The position numbers and the translations under genes are program-made. A DNA stretch of 64,000 nucleotides, taken from contig NZ_JH597768.1 of NCBI RefSeq assembly GCF_000243315.1, positions 265,467 through 329,466 of the forward strand, read 5' to 3'. The notes beneath the pieces were generated by a model. The model had not been told where the DNA came from. It made no database searches and saw only the letters and a program-made list of their open reading frames with translations. Position 1 is the stretch's first letter, and every line of letters begins with the position of its first letter. The stretch is from Metallosphaera yellowstonensis MK1 (lineage in GTDB: Archaea; Thermoproteota; Thermoprotei_A; Sulfolobales; Sulfolobaceae). Below, one piece after another: positions 47,222-57,173 of the stretch.

Positions 47222-49021
47222 CTAGATATTTTCATCTATCTGTTTTTCCTCAACCTTCTTGTACTGCTTGGAGTACATTTCCATTATCTCCTTAGTGGTA
47301 GTTGCGTCCTCCGGGCTCTTATCCGGTCTCCATCTTATGAACCTTGGGAACCTTATAGAGAGCCCGCCCTTACCTGTCTCCCTGCAACACGTGTGGAGAG
47401 GAGATATAGTTATCTCCGCACCTATTATTTCTGCAACTAAAGCTGGAGTAACCCACACATCAGGCACCATCTCAGACACTACCCTGGGATGCCTCTCCGA
47501 CCTCTTTAGCTCACTTATTTTACTCTGCATCTCGTCCAGTTCTTGGTCACTGAAACCTGACGCAACCTTGCATACGGTTTCAAATACGTCCTTGTCTGGA
47601 TTGTAAGCTGCCATGAGGAGGGAACTGAACTTTCCTCCTCTCTTGCCCTTACCGTAGAATGCACCAACTATGACTAAGTCCACTGTATCCGCCATCTCAC
47701 TCTGATAGTCCTTCTTTAGCTTGATCCATAGCCATCCTCTGGAGCCAGCTTGATATACAGAATTAGGTCCCACCGACTTTACCATGACTCCCTCGGCTCC
47801 CTCGGAGATTGCCTGGTGGAAATATTCAGTTAATTTGTCTACACTATCGGTGAGCATATGTTCCGCTATTTTCACCTTATCGTTCTCAGCAATTATCTCC
47901 TCGAGCTTCTGCCTCCTAGCTGGCAGAGGTTCCACAGTGTAGTCCTTACCGCCGTAGTATATTAGATCAAAGAGATACAAATTGACCGGGTATTCCCTTA
48001 TAGCCTCGTGGATGTCGTTCTTCCTCCTCCTATGCATGAGCTCCTGGAAGGGTCTCATCTCACCGCTCTCTGGATCTACAGGAACTATTTCCCCCTCCAC
48101 GATGAAATCGTCTCCTTTCAGGTAACGAGTTACGTACTCTACCACGTCCACGTACTGATCGGTTATGTTTTCCATCCTCCTTGAGAAAATGAATACCTTA
48201 TCTTTGTTCCTGTGAATCTGGGCCCTCTCCCCATCATACTTGTAGTCGACTAGAGCCTTACCTCCAACCTTATCTAGAATCTCTGCTGGATCGGATAATC
48301 TCTCGGCCAGCATGGGTCTGATGGGGATGCCTGGCGTGGGAATCACACTCTTGAGTTTCTCTATACCTTCCTTGGCTATTACCCTGGCTATCTCGCCCAA
48401 GTCAGCCCTGAGGTTGTAGGCCCTTTCCACTATTGGCCTATAATCGGATGAACCTCCAAAGGTTAACGCCAAGGCGTCTAGAACTGTCGCGTCTCCAATC
48501 CCTAGTCTTAACCTGCCCTCCACAAACCTTACCAAGTATTTAGCTTCAAGGGGAGAGGCCTTCTTGAGGAGTCCAGCGAAGATCCTAATCTTTATGTCTC
48601 TACTTCCCTCCCCAGAGCTCTCAGCTATCTTTACCAATTCATTATATACCTCCAGAACGTCCAGTGAGCCGAAAGTCTGTGAGCCGCCTAAAAATGTAAG
48701 TATACTTGAGGTTTTACTGCTCGACTTAAGTCTCATGGCTACCTCTCCCAAGTCACCCACGCTCTTGTAGGTTTTCTCTACCTCCTCCTCCTTCACTCCT
48801 GAGGCCATGCTTATGGCCTTGATCAGGAACTTCTCACCTAAACCGAGCTCAGGCATTCCAGTGAAGTCGGGCCATAGCCTACCTTGGATTAAGTACACTA
48901 CCTTATCCATGAGGGAGGGGTCGGTCTTATGAAAGAGGTCTGAAAGGAGAGAAGTTAGCTGAAGCCTTGACGATATCTTCTCCAGCCTATCAAAATATTC
49001 CGCAATAAGTTTAAACTCCAT
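47222..49021 (-). CDS. lig: ATP-dependent DNA ligase
   Basis: 599 residues, the normal archaeal length: an N-terminal DNA-binding domain (1-240), the adenylated Lys in [13 protein letters not shown] (near 260), [16 protein letters not shown] and WIKLKKDY, then an OB fold ending with the DxDG-region [21 protein letters not shown]. It joins Okazaki fragments and repairs nicks. The same strand carries the MBL nuclease downstream. Confidence 0.95.
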   Translation of the reverse strand: MEFKLIAEYFDRLEKISSRLQLTSLLSDLFHKTDPSLMDKVVYLIQGRLWPDFTGMPELGLGEKFLIKAISMASGVKEEEVEKTYKSVGDLGEVAMRLKSSSKTSSILTFLGGSQTFGSLDVLEVYNELVKIAESSGEGSRDIKIRIFAGLLKKASPLEAKYLVRFVEGRLRLGIGDATVLDALALTFGGSSDYRPIVERAYNLRADLGEIARVIAKEGIEKLKSVIPTPGIPIRPMLAERLSDPAEILDKVGGKALVDYKYDGERAQIHRNKDKVFIFSRRMENITDQYVDVVEYVTRYLKGDDFIVEGEIVPVDPESGEMRPFQELMHRRRKNDIHEAIREYPVNLYLFDLIYYGGKDYTVEPLPARRQKLEEIIAENDKVKIAEHMLTDSVDKLTEYFHQAISEGAEGVMVKSVGPNSVYQAGSRGWLWIKLKKDYQSEMADTVDLVIVGAFYGKGKRGGKFSSLLMAAYNPDKDVFETVCKVASGFSDQELDEMQSKISELKRSERHPRVVSEMVPDVWVTPALVAEIIGAEITISPLHTCCRETGKGGLSIRFPRFIRWRPDKSPEDATTTKEIMEMYSKQYKKVEEKQIDENI

Positions 49022-49195
49022 AACATTAGTTACACTTCAGAGCTAAATAGGCTTGATGATGAGAGAGTTGATTCCGAGCAGTGACGTATCAGAGTTACGC
49101 TGAGAAGTTATCTGACCGACTTAACCCCTACTACTTTACCTCCCATGTGCCCTATGACTTTTGAACGCTCCAGTATAAGAGTCCAACGAGATACA

Positions 49196-49714
49196 ATGAT
49201 CCTAGGTGATAGGGATCTTAAGTATTACCTGGAGAAGGGTTGGATAGTCATAGACCCACTCACGGAGGACAGCATAAGGGAGAACGGGGTTGACATGAGG
49301 GTGGGAGGAGAGATAGCCAGGTTCAAGAGAACAGAAGAGCTATTCGAGGAGGGAAAGGATCTCTCAGAGTTCTTCCAGAAGGAGATAGGGGAAGAGTTCG
49401 TGATAAAGCCCAATGAACATGTGCTCCTGGTCACTGAGGAATATCTACGACTTCCTAGTGACATAATGGCGTTCGTCAACCTGAGGTCGTCTTTCGCGAG
49501 GTTGGGCCTGTTCGTGCCACCTACAATAGTGGACGCTGGGTTCGAGGGGCAATTGACCATAGAGGTCATGGGTTCGGCTTTTCCGGTCAAGATAAAGAGG
49601 GGCACGAGGTTCCTCCACCTTATCTTTGCCAAGACCTTAAGCCCAGTTGAGAAGCCCTATCAAGGCAAATACCAGGGACAGAGAGGGGTCACATTACCCA
49701 AGTTTAGGGTGTGA
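49196..49714 (+). CDS. dcd: dCTP deaminase
   Basis: 172 residues from ATG 49196: [64 protein letters not shown] and the C-terminal [16 protein letters not shown], all diagnostic for Dcd. It turns dCTP into dUTP for dTMP synthesis. The frame extends to 49145, but the conserved start is MILGDRDL. Divergent from the ligase gene. Confidence 0.92.
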   Translation: MILGDRDLKYYLEKGWIVIDPLTEDSIRENGVDMRVGGEIARFKRTEELFEEGKDLSEFFQKEIGEEFVIKPNEHVLLVTEEYLRLPSDIMAFVNLRSSFARLGLFVPPTIVDAGFEGQLTIEVMGSAFPVKIKRGTRFLHLIFAKTLSPVEKPYQGKYQGQRGVTLPKFRV

Positions 49715-49743
49715 AGATTCGGGGAAACTTCAACCCACGACTT

Positions 49744-50023
49744 CGAGTTTCCAATGCTTACTCTCGTTATCGAAGTATATGCTCCCTGACTTCCTTAGCT
49801 TAACGAAGAGTTCGTGTTCCTGCTTACTCAGGTATTTCTGGGCTTCGGCGTCGTCGGAGGTGTGTATCTGAGCTAGTCTGTTACGAGTTTCCAATGCTTA
49901 CTCTCGTTATCGAAGTATATGCTCCCTGACTTCCTTAGCTTAACGAAGAGTTCGTGTTCCTGCTTACTCAGGTATTTCTGGGCTTCGGCGTCGTCGGAGG
50001 TGTGTATCTGAGCTAGTCTGTTA
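49744..50023. repeat. Perfect 140-bp tandem duplication
   Basis: The 140 bases 49744-49883 are repeated without a difference at 49884-50023. The unit covers the last 46 codons of the RHH/coiled-coil gene read on the minus strand. As 140 is not a multiple of three, the second unit is out of frame and the gene ends five codons after the junction. No terminal homology is obvious at the breakpoints. Confidence 0.95.
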
Positions 50024-50541
50024 ACAAAGTTCTGAAAGAATGTGGGATCTACTGCTATTCTCTCCTCTGCTATCCAGAATATTTTAGCTCCTTGAGACTC
50101 CAACTTCTCGAAAAAGGCGTCAGGATTCTTTAGGTTTGTCAACTTACTCTCGAATATGACTCCCTGTTCCCTGAGGTAATCTATTGCGCCTTTTCTTTGT
50201 TCCTGTTGCGTTACTCTCCTCTCCTCTTTCCTCTCATCTCTCCTGATATCTTGCCTCTCTTGTTGAAGGGCTCCTGAGGGCTTCGTGGTGACGACCGATT
50301 CAAGAGCCTCAACCTTTTCTGCCAATTCCCCCAATTTCCTTTTAACATTTAGGAGTTCTACCGTTAGAGGGTTGATGAGTTCCTGTACGTTTTGACCTTC
50401 CCCTGGACTTCTTTGAGGAGAGGAGTTGGTCAAAAGCCTGAACTTAATGTAGTCGGAGAGGAGCACAAACCCTTGACTTCTAGCATCCTCTTCGATTTTC
50501 CTGTACTCTTCGTCCGTAAGCTTGATTACAATGTTCCTCAT
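49873..50541 (-). CDS. Ribbon-helix-helix-like coiled-coil protein, C-terminus changed by duplication
   Basis: 222 residues from ATG 50541: a CopG-like start (RNIVIKLTDEEYRKIEEDARSQGFVLLSDYIKFRLL), a Ser/Pro/Gln linker, a coiled coil (VELLNVKRKLGELAEKVEALESVV), a very charged QERQDIRRDERKEERRVTQQEQRK segment and an alpha/beta C-terminal domain. It resembles a DNA-binding architectural protein or regulator; I cannot name it. The 140-bp duplication makes the end KLVTD; without it the frame would read KLEVVG. The start is supported by a TATA-like box (50568-50576) about 31 nt upstream; an open frame continues upstream to 50631. Confidence 0.75.
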   Translation of the reverse strand: MRNIVIKLTDEEYRKIEEDARSQGFVLLSDYIKFRLLTNSSPQRSPGEGQNVQELINPLTVELLNVKRKLGELAEKVEALESVVTTKPSGALQQERQDIRRDERKEERRVTQQEQRKGAIDYLREQGVIFESKLTNLKNPDAFFEKLESQGAKIFWIAEERIAVDPTFFQNFVNRLAQIHTSDDAEAQKYLSKQEHELFVKLRKSGSIYFDNESKHWKLVTD

Positions 50542-50854
50542 ATTTAAGATATGGAATGTCCTTTCGTGAATAAAAACCTGTTTCTGATCTCCTTGCCAGT
50601 CTAGAAAGTTCGCAGCGTCGTTCCACGTCATATAATTTCGAGTTTTCGTTAGGGATTACATCTACCACCCAGCAATAGGGTAGCATATATTTCTCTCAAA
50701 TACGAAGGCGATGGATCAAAAACTCGTTCGTCAATCTTTGATTTCTGTGGGGGGATCAACGGTTATCTCTTCAGGAATTTTGAAATATTTAACAAGGTAC
50801 TAGCGGATCTGCTCTTAAACTAAAGGAAAATCTACCCTATACTAATAAAAATTT

Positions 50855-50916
50855 GCAGTTATTAGATTTCCCTTGAAAACAGGGCGGTAATTAAGGGAAA
50901 GTCGCTAAACTGCTGT
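50855..50916. mobile_element. MITE-like mini-element A
   Basis: About 62 bp. It begins GCAGTTATTAGATTTC and ends AAACTGCTGT, imperfect inverted ends. It matches the reverse complement of element B over most of its length, including the central AGGGCGGTA and the AAGGGA segments. The ends are related to the terminal repeats of the DDE element at 15804-16963. It carries no gene. Confidence 0.6.
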
Positions 50917-50954
50917 AAAAAAAGGTCCAGGAAGCGTTACTTTAGACCAAGAAG

Positions 50955-51018
50955 CAGCAGTTATGGGATTCTCCCTTAGGTACCGCCCTGTAATCTAGGT
51001 GAAATCTAATAACTGCTG
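50955..51018. mobile_element. MITE-like mini-element B
   Basis: 64 bp. The left end CAGCAGTTATGGGA is identical, over 14 bases, to the left terminal repeat of the DDE element at 15804, and the right end ATAACTGCTG is its inverted complement over 10 bp. It has no coding capacity and lies 38 bp from element A in opposite orientation. It is best explained as a non-autonomous derivative mobilised by the same transposase family. Confidence 0.7.
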
Positions 51019-51103
51019 TAAGAAGGAACAGAAAAGAAGTATTTAAATCAACACTAGCAATAAAATGACGAGGTACTCTTTCTAAAGGAGATTTTCCCTT
51101 CAC

Positions 51104-51793
51104 TTAACTCTGCTTTTCAATTAGGGAGTTAACGAAATTCTCCTCCTGGGGTACACCTATGAACTCCACGGACTCATTTACGGCCAGTGTAGGCACAGAC
51201 ATGACCTGATACTTCTCGGCAATGTCCGGATTCTCATAGGACTCCACCACGTCCGATAACACATTGCATTTCTCCGCTTTACAGGCCTCGAATGCAACCA
51301 TATGTGAGAGCAGTGCAGCATATGGGCAATATGGACAGGACGGGGTAACCATAACTTCAACCTTTACCTTTCCATTTAATTTATCCTTTATTGCGTTTAT
51401 GGTCTCAGGACTCAGTCCACTCTCTCCTTGAGAGAGTCTAACTATGGTCTCGACTAGAGCCCTAATCTCCTCTCCCAGAGGTGCACCAGTCCACCTTATC
51501 TTTCCCTTTAAGAATGCAACCGTTGGAACTCTACTGACCTCGAAGCTCTGAAACTCTGCTATATCTTTACTTTTATCCAATACCTTTACCTTCAAGAGGC
51601 TCTGTCCATTAGACTTAGGAGCTGCATCACTCACAAACTTCATGAATTTCACAGTTACGTCGCAGTACTGACAATTGGGATTAGAAGTGTCGGTGAATAC
51701 GTACCCCTCCACGGGGTCCCTCATGTCCTTCAGAGCTTCCACGAGTGCATTTCGCACGTCGTCCGTGAATAACTCAGCATACTCTTCTTCCAT
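51104..51793 (-). CDS. pdo: Protein disulfide oxidoreductase (two thioredoxin folds)
   Basis: 229 residues. Two CxxC sites, C41-Q-Y-C44 in the N-terminal unit and C153-P-Y-C156 in the C-terminal unit (TPSCPYCPYAALLSHM), are the mark of archaeal PDO. Each unit has the cis-Pro loop (RVPTVAF; SVPTLAV). PDO forms and exchanges disulfides in cytoplasmic proteins, which are common in hyperthermophilic crenarchaea. The gene is divergent from accC. Confidence 0.92.
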   Translation of the reverse strand: MEEEYAELFTDDVRNALVEALKDMRDPVEGYVFTDTSNPNCQYCDVTVKFMKFVSDAAPKSNGQSLLKVKVLDKSKDIAEFQSFEVSRVPTVAFLKGKIRWTGAPLGEEIRALVETIVRLSQGESGLSPETINAIKDKLNGKVKVEVMVTPSCPYCPYAALLSHMVAFEACKAEKCNVLSDVVESYENPDIAEKYQVMSVPTLAVNESVEFIGVPQEENFVNSLIEKQS

Positions 51794-52001
51794 GGTCTCA
51801 CTCTTTATACCTCGTTAAAGGGGAAATAAAAGTTTATCAGAGACTTTTGAAATACTCTAGACCAGAAACCTTCACGACAGTTAAGATACCAACTATCATC
51901 GAATTTGAGAACTCCTTACTACTCCCCTCTACAAAATCTCAGTCAGCATGACTATAGAGGTTATTAGTATAAACTAAAGTGAATATTTTCAAATGTAAAA
52001 A

Positions 52002-52010
52002 CTTTTTAAA
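52002..52010 (+). promoter_or_regulatory. TATA box of the accCB operon
   Basis: CTTTTTAAA is centred about 33 nt before the ATG at 52040, with an A-rich BRE-like stretch (TGTAAAAA) in front. It implies a transcript with a leader of only a few bases. Confidence 0.55.
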
Positions 52011-52039
52011 CCCAACAAGTAAGATATACTCGATCTTTT

Positions 52040-53578
52040 ATGCCACCTTTTGGCAAGGTACTAGTTGCTAACAGAGGGGAAATAGCTGTTAGGGTGATGA
52101 AGGCCGTAAAGGAGATGGGAATGAAGGCGGTTGCAGTCTACTCCGAGGCCGATAAATATGCCCTTCACGTAAGGTACGCCGATGAAGCTTATTATATAGG
52201 AGCTTCTCCTGCGCTTGAAAGTTATCTTAACATTTCCCACATAATAGACGCTGCAGAGAAGGCCCATGCAGATGCGGTACATCCGGGCTATGGGTTTTTA
52301 TCCGAGAATGCGGACTTTGCCGAGGCCGTTGAGAAGGCCGGAATGACGTATATAGGGCCTTCAGCGGAAGTGATGAGGAAAATTAAGGATAAGTTAGACG
52401 GCAAGAGGTACGCCCAACTATCAGGAGTTCCCATAGCTCCAGGTTCTGACGGACCCGTAGGAACCATAGATGAGGCCCTAAAGATAGCCGAGAAAATCGG
52501 CTATCCCATAATGGTGAAGGCCGCCAGCGGAGGAGGGGGAGTGGGAATAACAAAGGTAGACACGCCGGATCAACTGATAGACGTCTGGGAGAGGAACAAG
52601 AGAATGGCCCTTCAAGCTTTCGGAAAGTCAGATCTGTATATAGAGAAGGCAGCGGTCAACCCTAGGCATATCGAGTTCCAGCTCATAGGAGACAAATACG
52701 GGAGCTATGTGGTCGCTTGGGAGAGGGAGTGTACGATACAGAGAAGGAACCAGAAGCTGATAGAAGAGGCGCCCTCCCCAGCCATAACCATGGAGGAGAG
52801 ATCCAGGATGTTCGAACCCATAATGAAGTTCGGCAAACTGATAGACTACTTCACCCTGGGTACCTTTGAAACCGTCTTCTCCGATACATCCCGTGAGTTC
52901 TATTTCCTTGAGCTCAACAAGAGGCTCCAGGTCGAACACCCTGTGACCGAAATGATATTCAGGCTGGATCTTGTAAAATTGCAGATAAGACTCGCTGCGG
53001 GGGAACACCTACCCTTCACCCAAGAGGAGCTCAACAGAAGGGCTAAGGGATCGGCAATAGAGTTCAGGATAAATTCTGAGGATCCGCTCAATAACTTCAC
53101 TGGGAGTTCCGGTTTCATCACATACTATCGAGAACCCACGGGACCCGGAGTTAGGGTAGATAGCGGCGTGGAAGCAGGTAGTTGGGTACCGCCATTTTAC
53201 GACTCCTTGATCTCAAAGCTAATAGTCTACGGAGAGGACAGACAAACCGCCGTAACTACGGCTATGAGGGCCTTAGACGACTACAAGATAGGAGGAGTGA
53301 AGACCACAATACCGTTGTATAAACTGATCATGAGGGATCCAGACTTCATGGAAGGGAAATTCAGCACTGCATATATCTCTCAAAAGTTTGATTCCATGAA
53401 GGAGGCTTTGAAAAAGAGGGAGGAAATGCTCGCCTCGCTGGCCACAGTCGTTCACGCTAGGGGTTTAATGAGAAAGAAGGGGATTCCCTCAACTCCTCAA
53501 GAGAGACAAGGAAGATCCTCTAACTGGAAGAACTACGGAATAGTGCTTCAATCCTCTCCCAGGGTGATGTGGGGATGA
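52040..53578 (+). CDS. accC: Acetyl/propionyl-CoA carboxylase, biotin carboxylase subunit
   Basis: 512 residues, ATP-grasp biotin carboxylase: KVLVANRGEIAVRVMKAVKEMG, HPGYGFLSENADFA, the Gly-rich loop KAASGGGGVGI, EYI-like HIEFQLIGD, ERECTIQRRNQKLIEEAPS and FLELNKRLQVEHPVTE. It carboxylates biotin on AccB with ATP and bicarbonate. In Sulfolobales the complex with PccB feeds the 3-hydroxypropionate/4-hydroxybutyrate CO2 fixation cycle; no pccB is seen here. Confidence 0.95.
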   Translation: MPPFGKVLVANRGEIAVRVMKAVKEMGMKAVAVYSEADKYALHVRYADEAYYIGASPALESYLNISHIIDAAEKAHADAVHPGYGFLSENADFAEAVEKAGMTYIGPSAEVMRKIKDKLDGKRYAQLSGVPIAPGSDGPVGTIDEALKIAEKIGYPIMVKAASGGGGVGITKVDTPDQLIDVWERNKRMALQAFGKSDLYIEKAAVNPRHIEFQLIGDKYGSYVVAWERECTIQRRNQKLIEEAPSPAITMEERSRMFEPIMKFGKLIDYFTLGTFETVFSDTSREFYFLELNKRLQVEHPVTEMIFRLDLVKLQIRLAAGEHLPFTQEELNRRAKGSAIEFRINSEDPLNNFTGSSGFITYYREPTGPGVRVDSGVEAGSWVPPFYDSLISKLIVYGEDRQTAVTTAMRALDDYKIGGVKTTIPLYKLIMRDPDFMEGKFSTAYISQKFDSMKEALKKREEMLASLATVVHARGLMRKKGIPSTPQERQGRSSNWKNYGIVLQSSPRVMWG

Positions 53579-54078
53579 AGCTCTACAGGGTTCACTCAGA
53601 GACCGGCGATCCCTTTGTAATAGTCCACGATCAGAAGGGGAATAAGGATATCCTCAAGACCGAGAATGCGGAGTTCGAGATCGAATACCTGGGGCAGGGC
53701 TGGAGAGAAGGAGAATATCTGGTAAAGATAAACGGTGAGGAGCATAGGGTTTACGTGGATAACGGCTGGATAGTCCTGGACAACGCAGAGCTCTTTAGGG
53801 CGGAGAGGATAACTGAGCTTCCTACTCAGGAGGGACAATCCATTGAGGAGATGATAAGAGGAAAGGAGGGTGAAGTTATATCGCCACTCCAGGGAAGGGT
53901 TGTCCAGATCAGGGTGAAAGAGGGAGATGCGGTAAATAAGGGCCAACCCCTACTTTCCGTGGAGGCTATGAAATCCGAGACCATAATATCTGCCCCCATC
54001 AGCGGAATAGTTGAGAAGATCCTGGTAAAGCAAGGGCAGGGGGTAAAGAAGGGAGACGTTCTCATTGTGATAAAGTAG
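53575..54078 (+). CDS. accB: Biotin carboxyl carrier protein
   Basis: 167 residues from ATG 53575, whose start overlaps the accC stop (ATGA). The biotinyl domain fills the C-terminal third: SPLQGRVVQIRVKEGDAVNKGQ, the biotin Lys133 in VEAMKSET and IVEKILVKQGQGVKKGDVL. It carries CO2 on biotin between AccC and the carboxyltransferase. Co-expression with accC is expected from the overlap. Confidence 0.94.
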   Translation: MKLYRVHSETGDPFVIVHDQKGNKDILKTENAEFEIEYLGQGWREGEYLVKINGEEHRVYVDNGWIVLDNAELFRAERITELPTQEGQSIEEMIRGKEGEVISPLQGRVVQIRVKEGDAVNKGQPLLSVEAMKSETIISAPISGIVEKILVKQGQGVKKGDVLIVIK

Positions 54079-54117
54079 TCCACGGGTAACGGACTGGATC
54101 TAAAGACGGACGCAGGT

Positions 54118-54126
54118 TTTTATTAT
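54118..54126 (+). promoter_or_regulatory. TATA box of the phosphoglucosamine mutase gene
   Basis: TTTTATTAT lies about 23-25 nt before the ATG at 54145, suiting a leaderless transcript separate from accCB. Confidence 0.5.
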
Positions 54127-54144
54127 ATCAAGAAATTTTAGATT

Positions 54145-55506
54145 ATGGGAAAACTTTTCGGAACGGATGGAGTTAGGGGTATAGTAAACCAGGAATTGAC
54201 GGTTGAATTAGCATTAAACCTCGGGAGAGCCATAGGGACTTTCTTCGGTGAGGGAAGGACGATCCTCATAGGAAGAGATGCTAGGGCGGGAGGAGATATG
54301 TTAATGAGGGCTGTGGAGAGCGGGATGTTGAGTGCTGGAGTCAGGGTGTTCGAGGGAGGATTCGCCCCAACCCCTGCCCTTCAGTATGCCGTGAGACAGT
54401 TGGGATACGATGGAGGAGTTATAATTACGGCGAGCCACAACCCTAGGGAACATAACGGCGTAAAGGTCTTGGACAGCGACGGCGTAGAGGTGCCTAGGGA
54501 GAAGGAGGACGTAATAGAGGAGATCTACTTTTCAAAAAGGTATAACACAGTTCCCTGGAACAGGTTAGTTAACGATGTGAAGAGGGAGGACAGAGTTATT
54601 GATACCTACGTTAAGGGAGTACTCTCGCATGTCGATGTGGAGAAGATAAGGAAGATGAGCTACAAAGTCCTGATAGACGGTGCCAACAGCGTTGGGTCTA
54701 TATCATCGCCGTTGGTAGCCAGGGAGCTAAACTGCAGGATCTTCACAGTCAACGCCAACCTGGATCCCACATTCCCTGCTAGAAACCCTGAGCCAACTCT
54801 GGAGACCCTTCAGGAGACTGCTTCGATTGCGTCCTCACTGAAGGTTGACCTGGGAGTAGCCCACGACGGTGATGCTGATAGGGCTATATTCGTGGACTCT
54901 GAGGGAAGGATACAGTGGGGAGATAGGAGCGGTACATTGCTAAGCTATTGGGCTTGGAGGAAGAACCCAAGCTTACCCAGAAGAGTGTACACCGCGGTCT
55001 CCAGCTCCTCTCTAGTTCAGGAGTTCCTATCTCAATTTGGCATTGAGGTAGTATGGACTAAGGTGGGAAGTGTAGACATAGCCAGGAGGCTGTCCTCAGA
55101 GAAGGGTCTAGCCGGTTTCGAGGAGAACGGTGGGTTCATCTATCCCCCGCATCAGGTGGTCAGAGACGGTGCCATGAGTTTAGCTTTGATGTTGGAGATG
55201 ATGGCCGAGGAGAGGGTCAGCTCCGCTGAACTCTTCGACGGATTACCTAAGTATTACCTCGTGAAGACTAAGGTAGAGTTGAAAGCAGGGATGGACATTC
55301 CAAGGATCTACTCTAGGGTGGAGGAGGAGTTCGGAAAGGAGAGGCAAGTAGTGAAGATAGATGGTGTGAAGATCATAGATAGAGATTTCTGGTTGTTAGT
55401 GAGAAAGAGTGGGACCGAGCCGATAATAAGGGTCATGGTAGAGGCTAAGGACAAGGAGGTTGCTCTGAAGCTTGCAGATGACGTTAAAAGGCTGATCTCA
55501 GGGTAG
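54145..55506 (+). CDS. glmM: Phosphoglucosamine/phosphomannomutase
   Basis: 453 residues of the alpha-D-phosphohexomutase family: [16 protein letters not shown], the phospho-Ser in [15 protein letters not shown] (near 97), the metal loop [16 protein letters not shown] and the C-terminal [16 protein letters not shown]. It interconverts the 6- and 1-phosphates of glucosamine, glucose or mannose, feeding glycan and S-layer glycosylation. Substrate preference cannot be read from the sequence. Confidence 0.92.
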   Translation: MGKLFGTDGVRGIVNQELTVELALNLGRAIGTFFGEGRTILIGRDARAGGDMLMRAVESGMLSAGVRVFEGGFAPTPALQYAVRQLGYDGGVIITASHNPREHNGVKVLDSDGVEVPREKEDVIEEIYFSKRYNTVPWNRLVNDVKREDRVIDTYVKGVLSHVDVEKIRKMSYKVLIDGANSVGSISSPLVARELNCRIFTVNANLDPTFPARNPEPTLETLQETASIASSLKVDLGVAHDGDADRAIFVDSEGRIQWGDRSGTLLSYWAWRKNPSLPRRVYTAVSSSSLVQEFLSQFGIEVVWTKVGSVDIARRLSSEKGLAGFEENGGFIYPPHQVVRDGAMSLALMLEMMAEERVSSAELFDGLPKYYLVKTKVELKAGMDIPRIYSRVEEEFGKERQVVKIDGVKIIDRDFWLLVRKSGTEPIIRVMVEAKDKEVALKLADDVKRLISG

Positions 55507-55512
55507 ATAAAG

Positions 55513-55902
55513 GTGAAGTATCGACTACTTGACATTCTAGCTTGTCCCATGTGCAAACACTTCCCGTTAGACTTGATTACCTTCGCCGAGACAGAGTATC
55601 CAGGGAGAGAAATTTCAGGAAATCCTCCCCTGTGTGAGCTGTATTGTGGATTTAAGAAAAGCGAGATAAAGTCACTCCAGGAAACACCACCTTGTAAGGA
55701 CTGTATCAAGAGGGAGGTCACTGAGGGAGTCCTCCTCTGTCCCTCCTGTAATCGATGGTATCCCATTATAGACGAAATCCCCAGGATGCTTCCAGATAAG
55801 CTCAGGAAGAAGAACGATGAACTGAGGTTCTTAGAGAAGTATAAAGACAGGATCCCCAAGAAGGTACTAGAATCCGGTCTCCCTTTCAACCTTAAAGAAT
55901 GA
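55513..55902 (+). CDS. Trm112-family zinc-binding protein
   Basis: 129 residues. The ends match Trm112: YRLLDILACPMCKHFPLDLITF and GVLLCPSCNRWYPIIDEIPRMLP. A central insertion (about 30-70) contains further Cys residues (CELYCGF, CKDC), more than the usual bacterial version. Trm112 is the activating partner of several RNA and protein methyltransferases in archaea and eukaryotes. GTG start 7 nt after glmM. Confidence 0.83.
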   Translation: MKYRLLDILACPMCKHFPLDLITFAETEYPGREISGNPPLCELYCGFKKSEIKSLQETPPCKDCIKREVTEGVLLCPSCNRWYPIIDEIPRMLPDKLRKKNDELRFLEKYKDRIPKKVLESGLPFNLKE

Positions 55903-55985
55903 GGTTTAACTTTCCTCTGATCTCAGTGAAGGAGTCCTGAGCTCCTCCGAGAACTAGATTGTCATAAGAGTTCATCACTTTCTCC

Positions 55986-56630
55986 TTGAAGGAGTTGTAC
56001 AGCCTCAAGTTTGGGATGGAGTTGAAGAGGGGTAGAATCAAGTCCTTCGCTTCCAAGCACGGTAGGAAAGGGGAGTTGTTGATGAGGAAGTACTCACACC
56101 GTGAAAGGGACCGCGTGCTGAATTACGTTCACAAGTTCGTCAACAAGTTGCTGGAGATGTACCCACTCACTACGTTCGCTATAGAGAAGTTGAACAAACA
56201 AAAGATGTTCCAAGACGCTAACGACAAGTTGTGTAAGAAGATTTCAAGGACTGTATGGAGGAGTATTCATCGTGTGTTGAAGTACAAGGCCCCACTTTAC
56301 GGCTCCCTAGTTAAGGAGGTGAACCCGCATTTAACTTCCAAGTCCTGCCCCAGATGTGGACGGATTTCCCGAAAGGTAGGACTTTCAGGTGTGAGAGGTG
56401 TGGTTTCACTCTAGATAGGCAGTTGAACGCATCCCTCAACATCTTCCTCAAGATGTGCGGGTTTCCCCACCTCTTTCTCACTCCCTCTGGGAGTAGGTGG
56501 GTTGGGGTTACCCCGCTAAGGGGGCGGAGGAGTAAGGGTTTCCCCGCGACTCCTGTGAAGCCCAAGGGCTGAGAATTGGTTACAAATTCATGAAAATTCA
56601 ATGAAGCCCTAACCCCCTCTTCATCATGAG
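55986..56630 (+). pseudogene. Decayed IS607-type tnpB, 5' truncated and frameshifted
   Basis: A TnpB with no N-terminal half and no first RuvC motif. The visible frame has KGELLMRKYSHRERDRVLNYVHKFVNKLLEMYP, the second RuvC motif TFAIEKLNKQ and KSCPRCGRISRK. A frame shift around 56375 moves the rest to another frame: GRTFRCERCGFTLDRQLNASLNIF (second zinc knuckle and third RuvC motif) and a Pro/Gly-rich tail. The end (56575-56630) is shared with the inverted fragment at 15549-15803. Not functional. Confidence 0.85.
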
Positions 56631-56714
56631 TGAAGAAATTAGAGATTGCCCTGGAATCGGTGCTTAAAATGAGCTTATTAATGTGCAAACCTTACATTTA
56701 CTCGGTGTAAACAA

Positions 56715-57134
56715 GTGGAGAACTCATTTATCAGTAATCTAGATGAATGGATAAAGATGCAGAAGAACTTACTGATGACTATAAAGGACATGGAGAAGAA
56801 GGAGGAAGAAGTGGACATGGATAGGCTAGACCTGATCCTGGCGTCAAGGGTTGCGTTCCAACACATGATGAGGACACTGAAGGCTTTCGATCAATGGCTC
56901 CAAGACCCCATGATAATAAAACACATGCCGAAGGAGATGCTGGAGGATGTCAAGAGGACAAGCTGGGCCATACTGGAGCAACTACTGGAGCTTGACGTAA
57001 GACACACGAGCCAAGCTAGAGACCTGATAACTAAGCTGGGTAAAGAAGGTAAGTTGGACCCACTGATCTGGAGCAGACCCCCAGTAGAGGATCAACAGAC
57101 ACAGGGTAGGAGAAGCACGTTCACTACCATGTAA
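56715..57134 (+). CDS. DUF2153-like helical protein
   Basis: 139 residues, almost wholly alpha-helical and charged ([64 protein letters not shown]). The sequence looks like the Sulfolobales-specific DUF2153 proteins, whose function is unknown. The GTG start lies 85 nt after the tnpB relic. No membrane or nucleotide-binding motif. Confidence 0.65.
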   Translation: MENSFISNLDEWIKMQKNLLMTIKDMEKKEEEVDMDRLDLILASRVAFQHMMRTLKAFDQWLQDPMIIKHMPKEMLEDVKRTSWAILEQLLELDVRHTSQARDLITKLGKEGKLDPLIWSRPPVEDQQTQGRRSTFTTM

Positions 57135-57173
57135 TATTTTAAAGTTATTTGAATTATGAAACTATTTAAATAT

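Larger units (their letters stand above)
50542..51103. other. Intergenic region with two mini-elements
   Basis: 562 bases without a protein gene. The left part holds the promoter of the RHH/coiled-coil gene (minus strand). The right part contains the inverted pair of short elements at 50855-50916 and 50955-51018. AT-rich sequence before 51104 (GTATTTAAATC, 51039-51049) follows the convergent end of the PDO gene. Confidence 0.6.

Noticed and set aside
49744-50023. Repeats as a CRISPR array
   Set aside because: Only two units of 140 bp, directly adjacent without spacers, and the unit codes the end of a gene; it is a simple tandem duplication.
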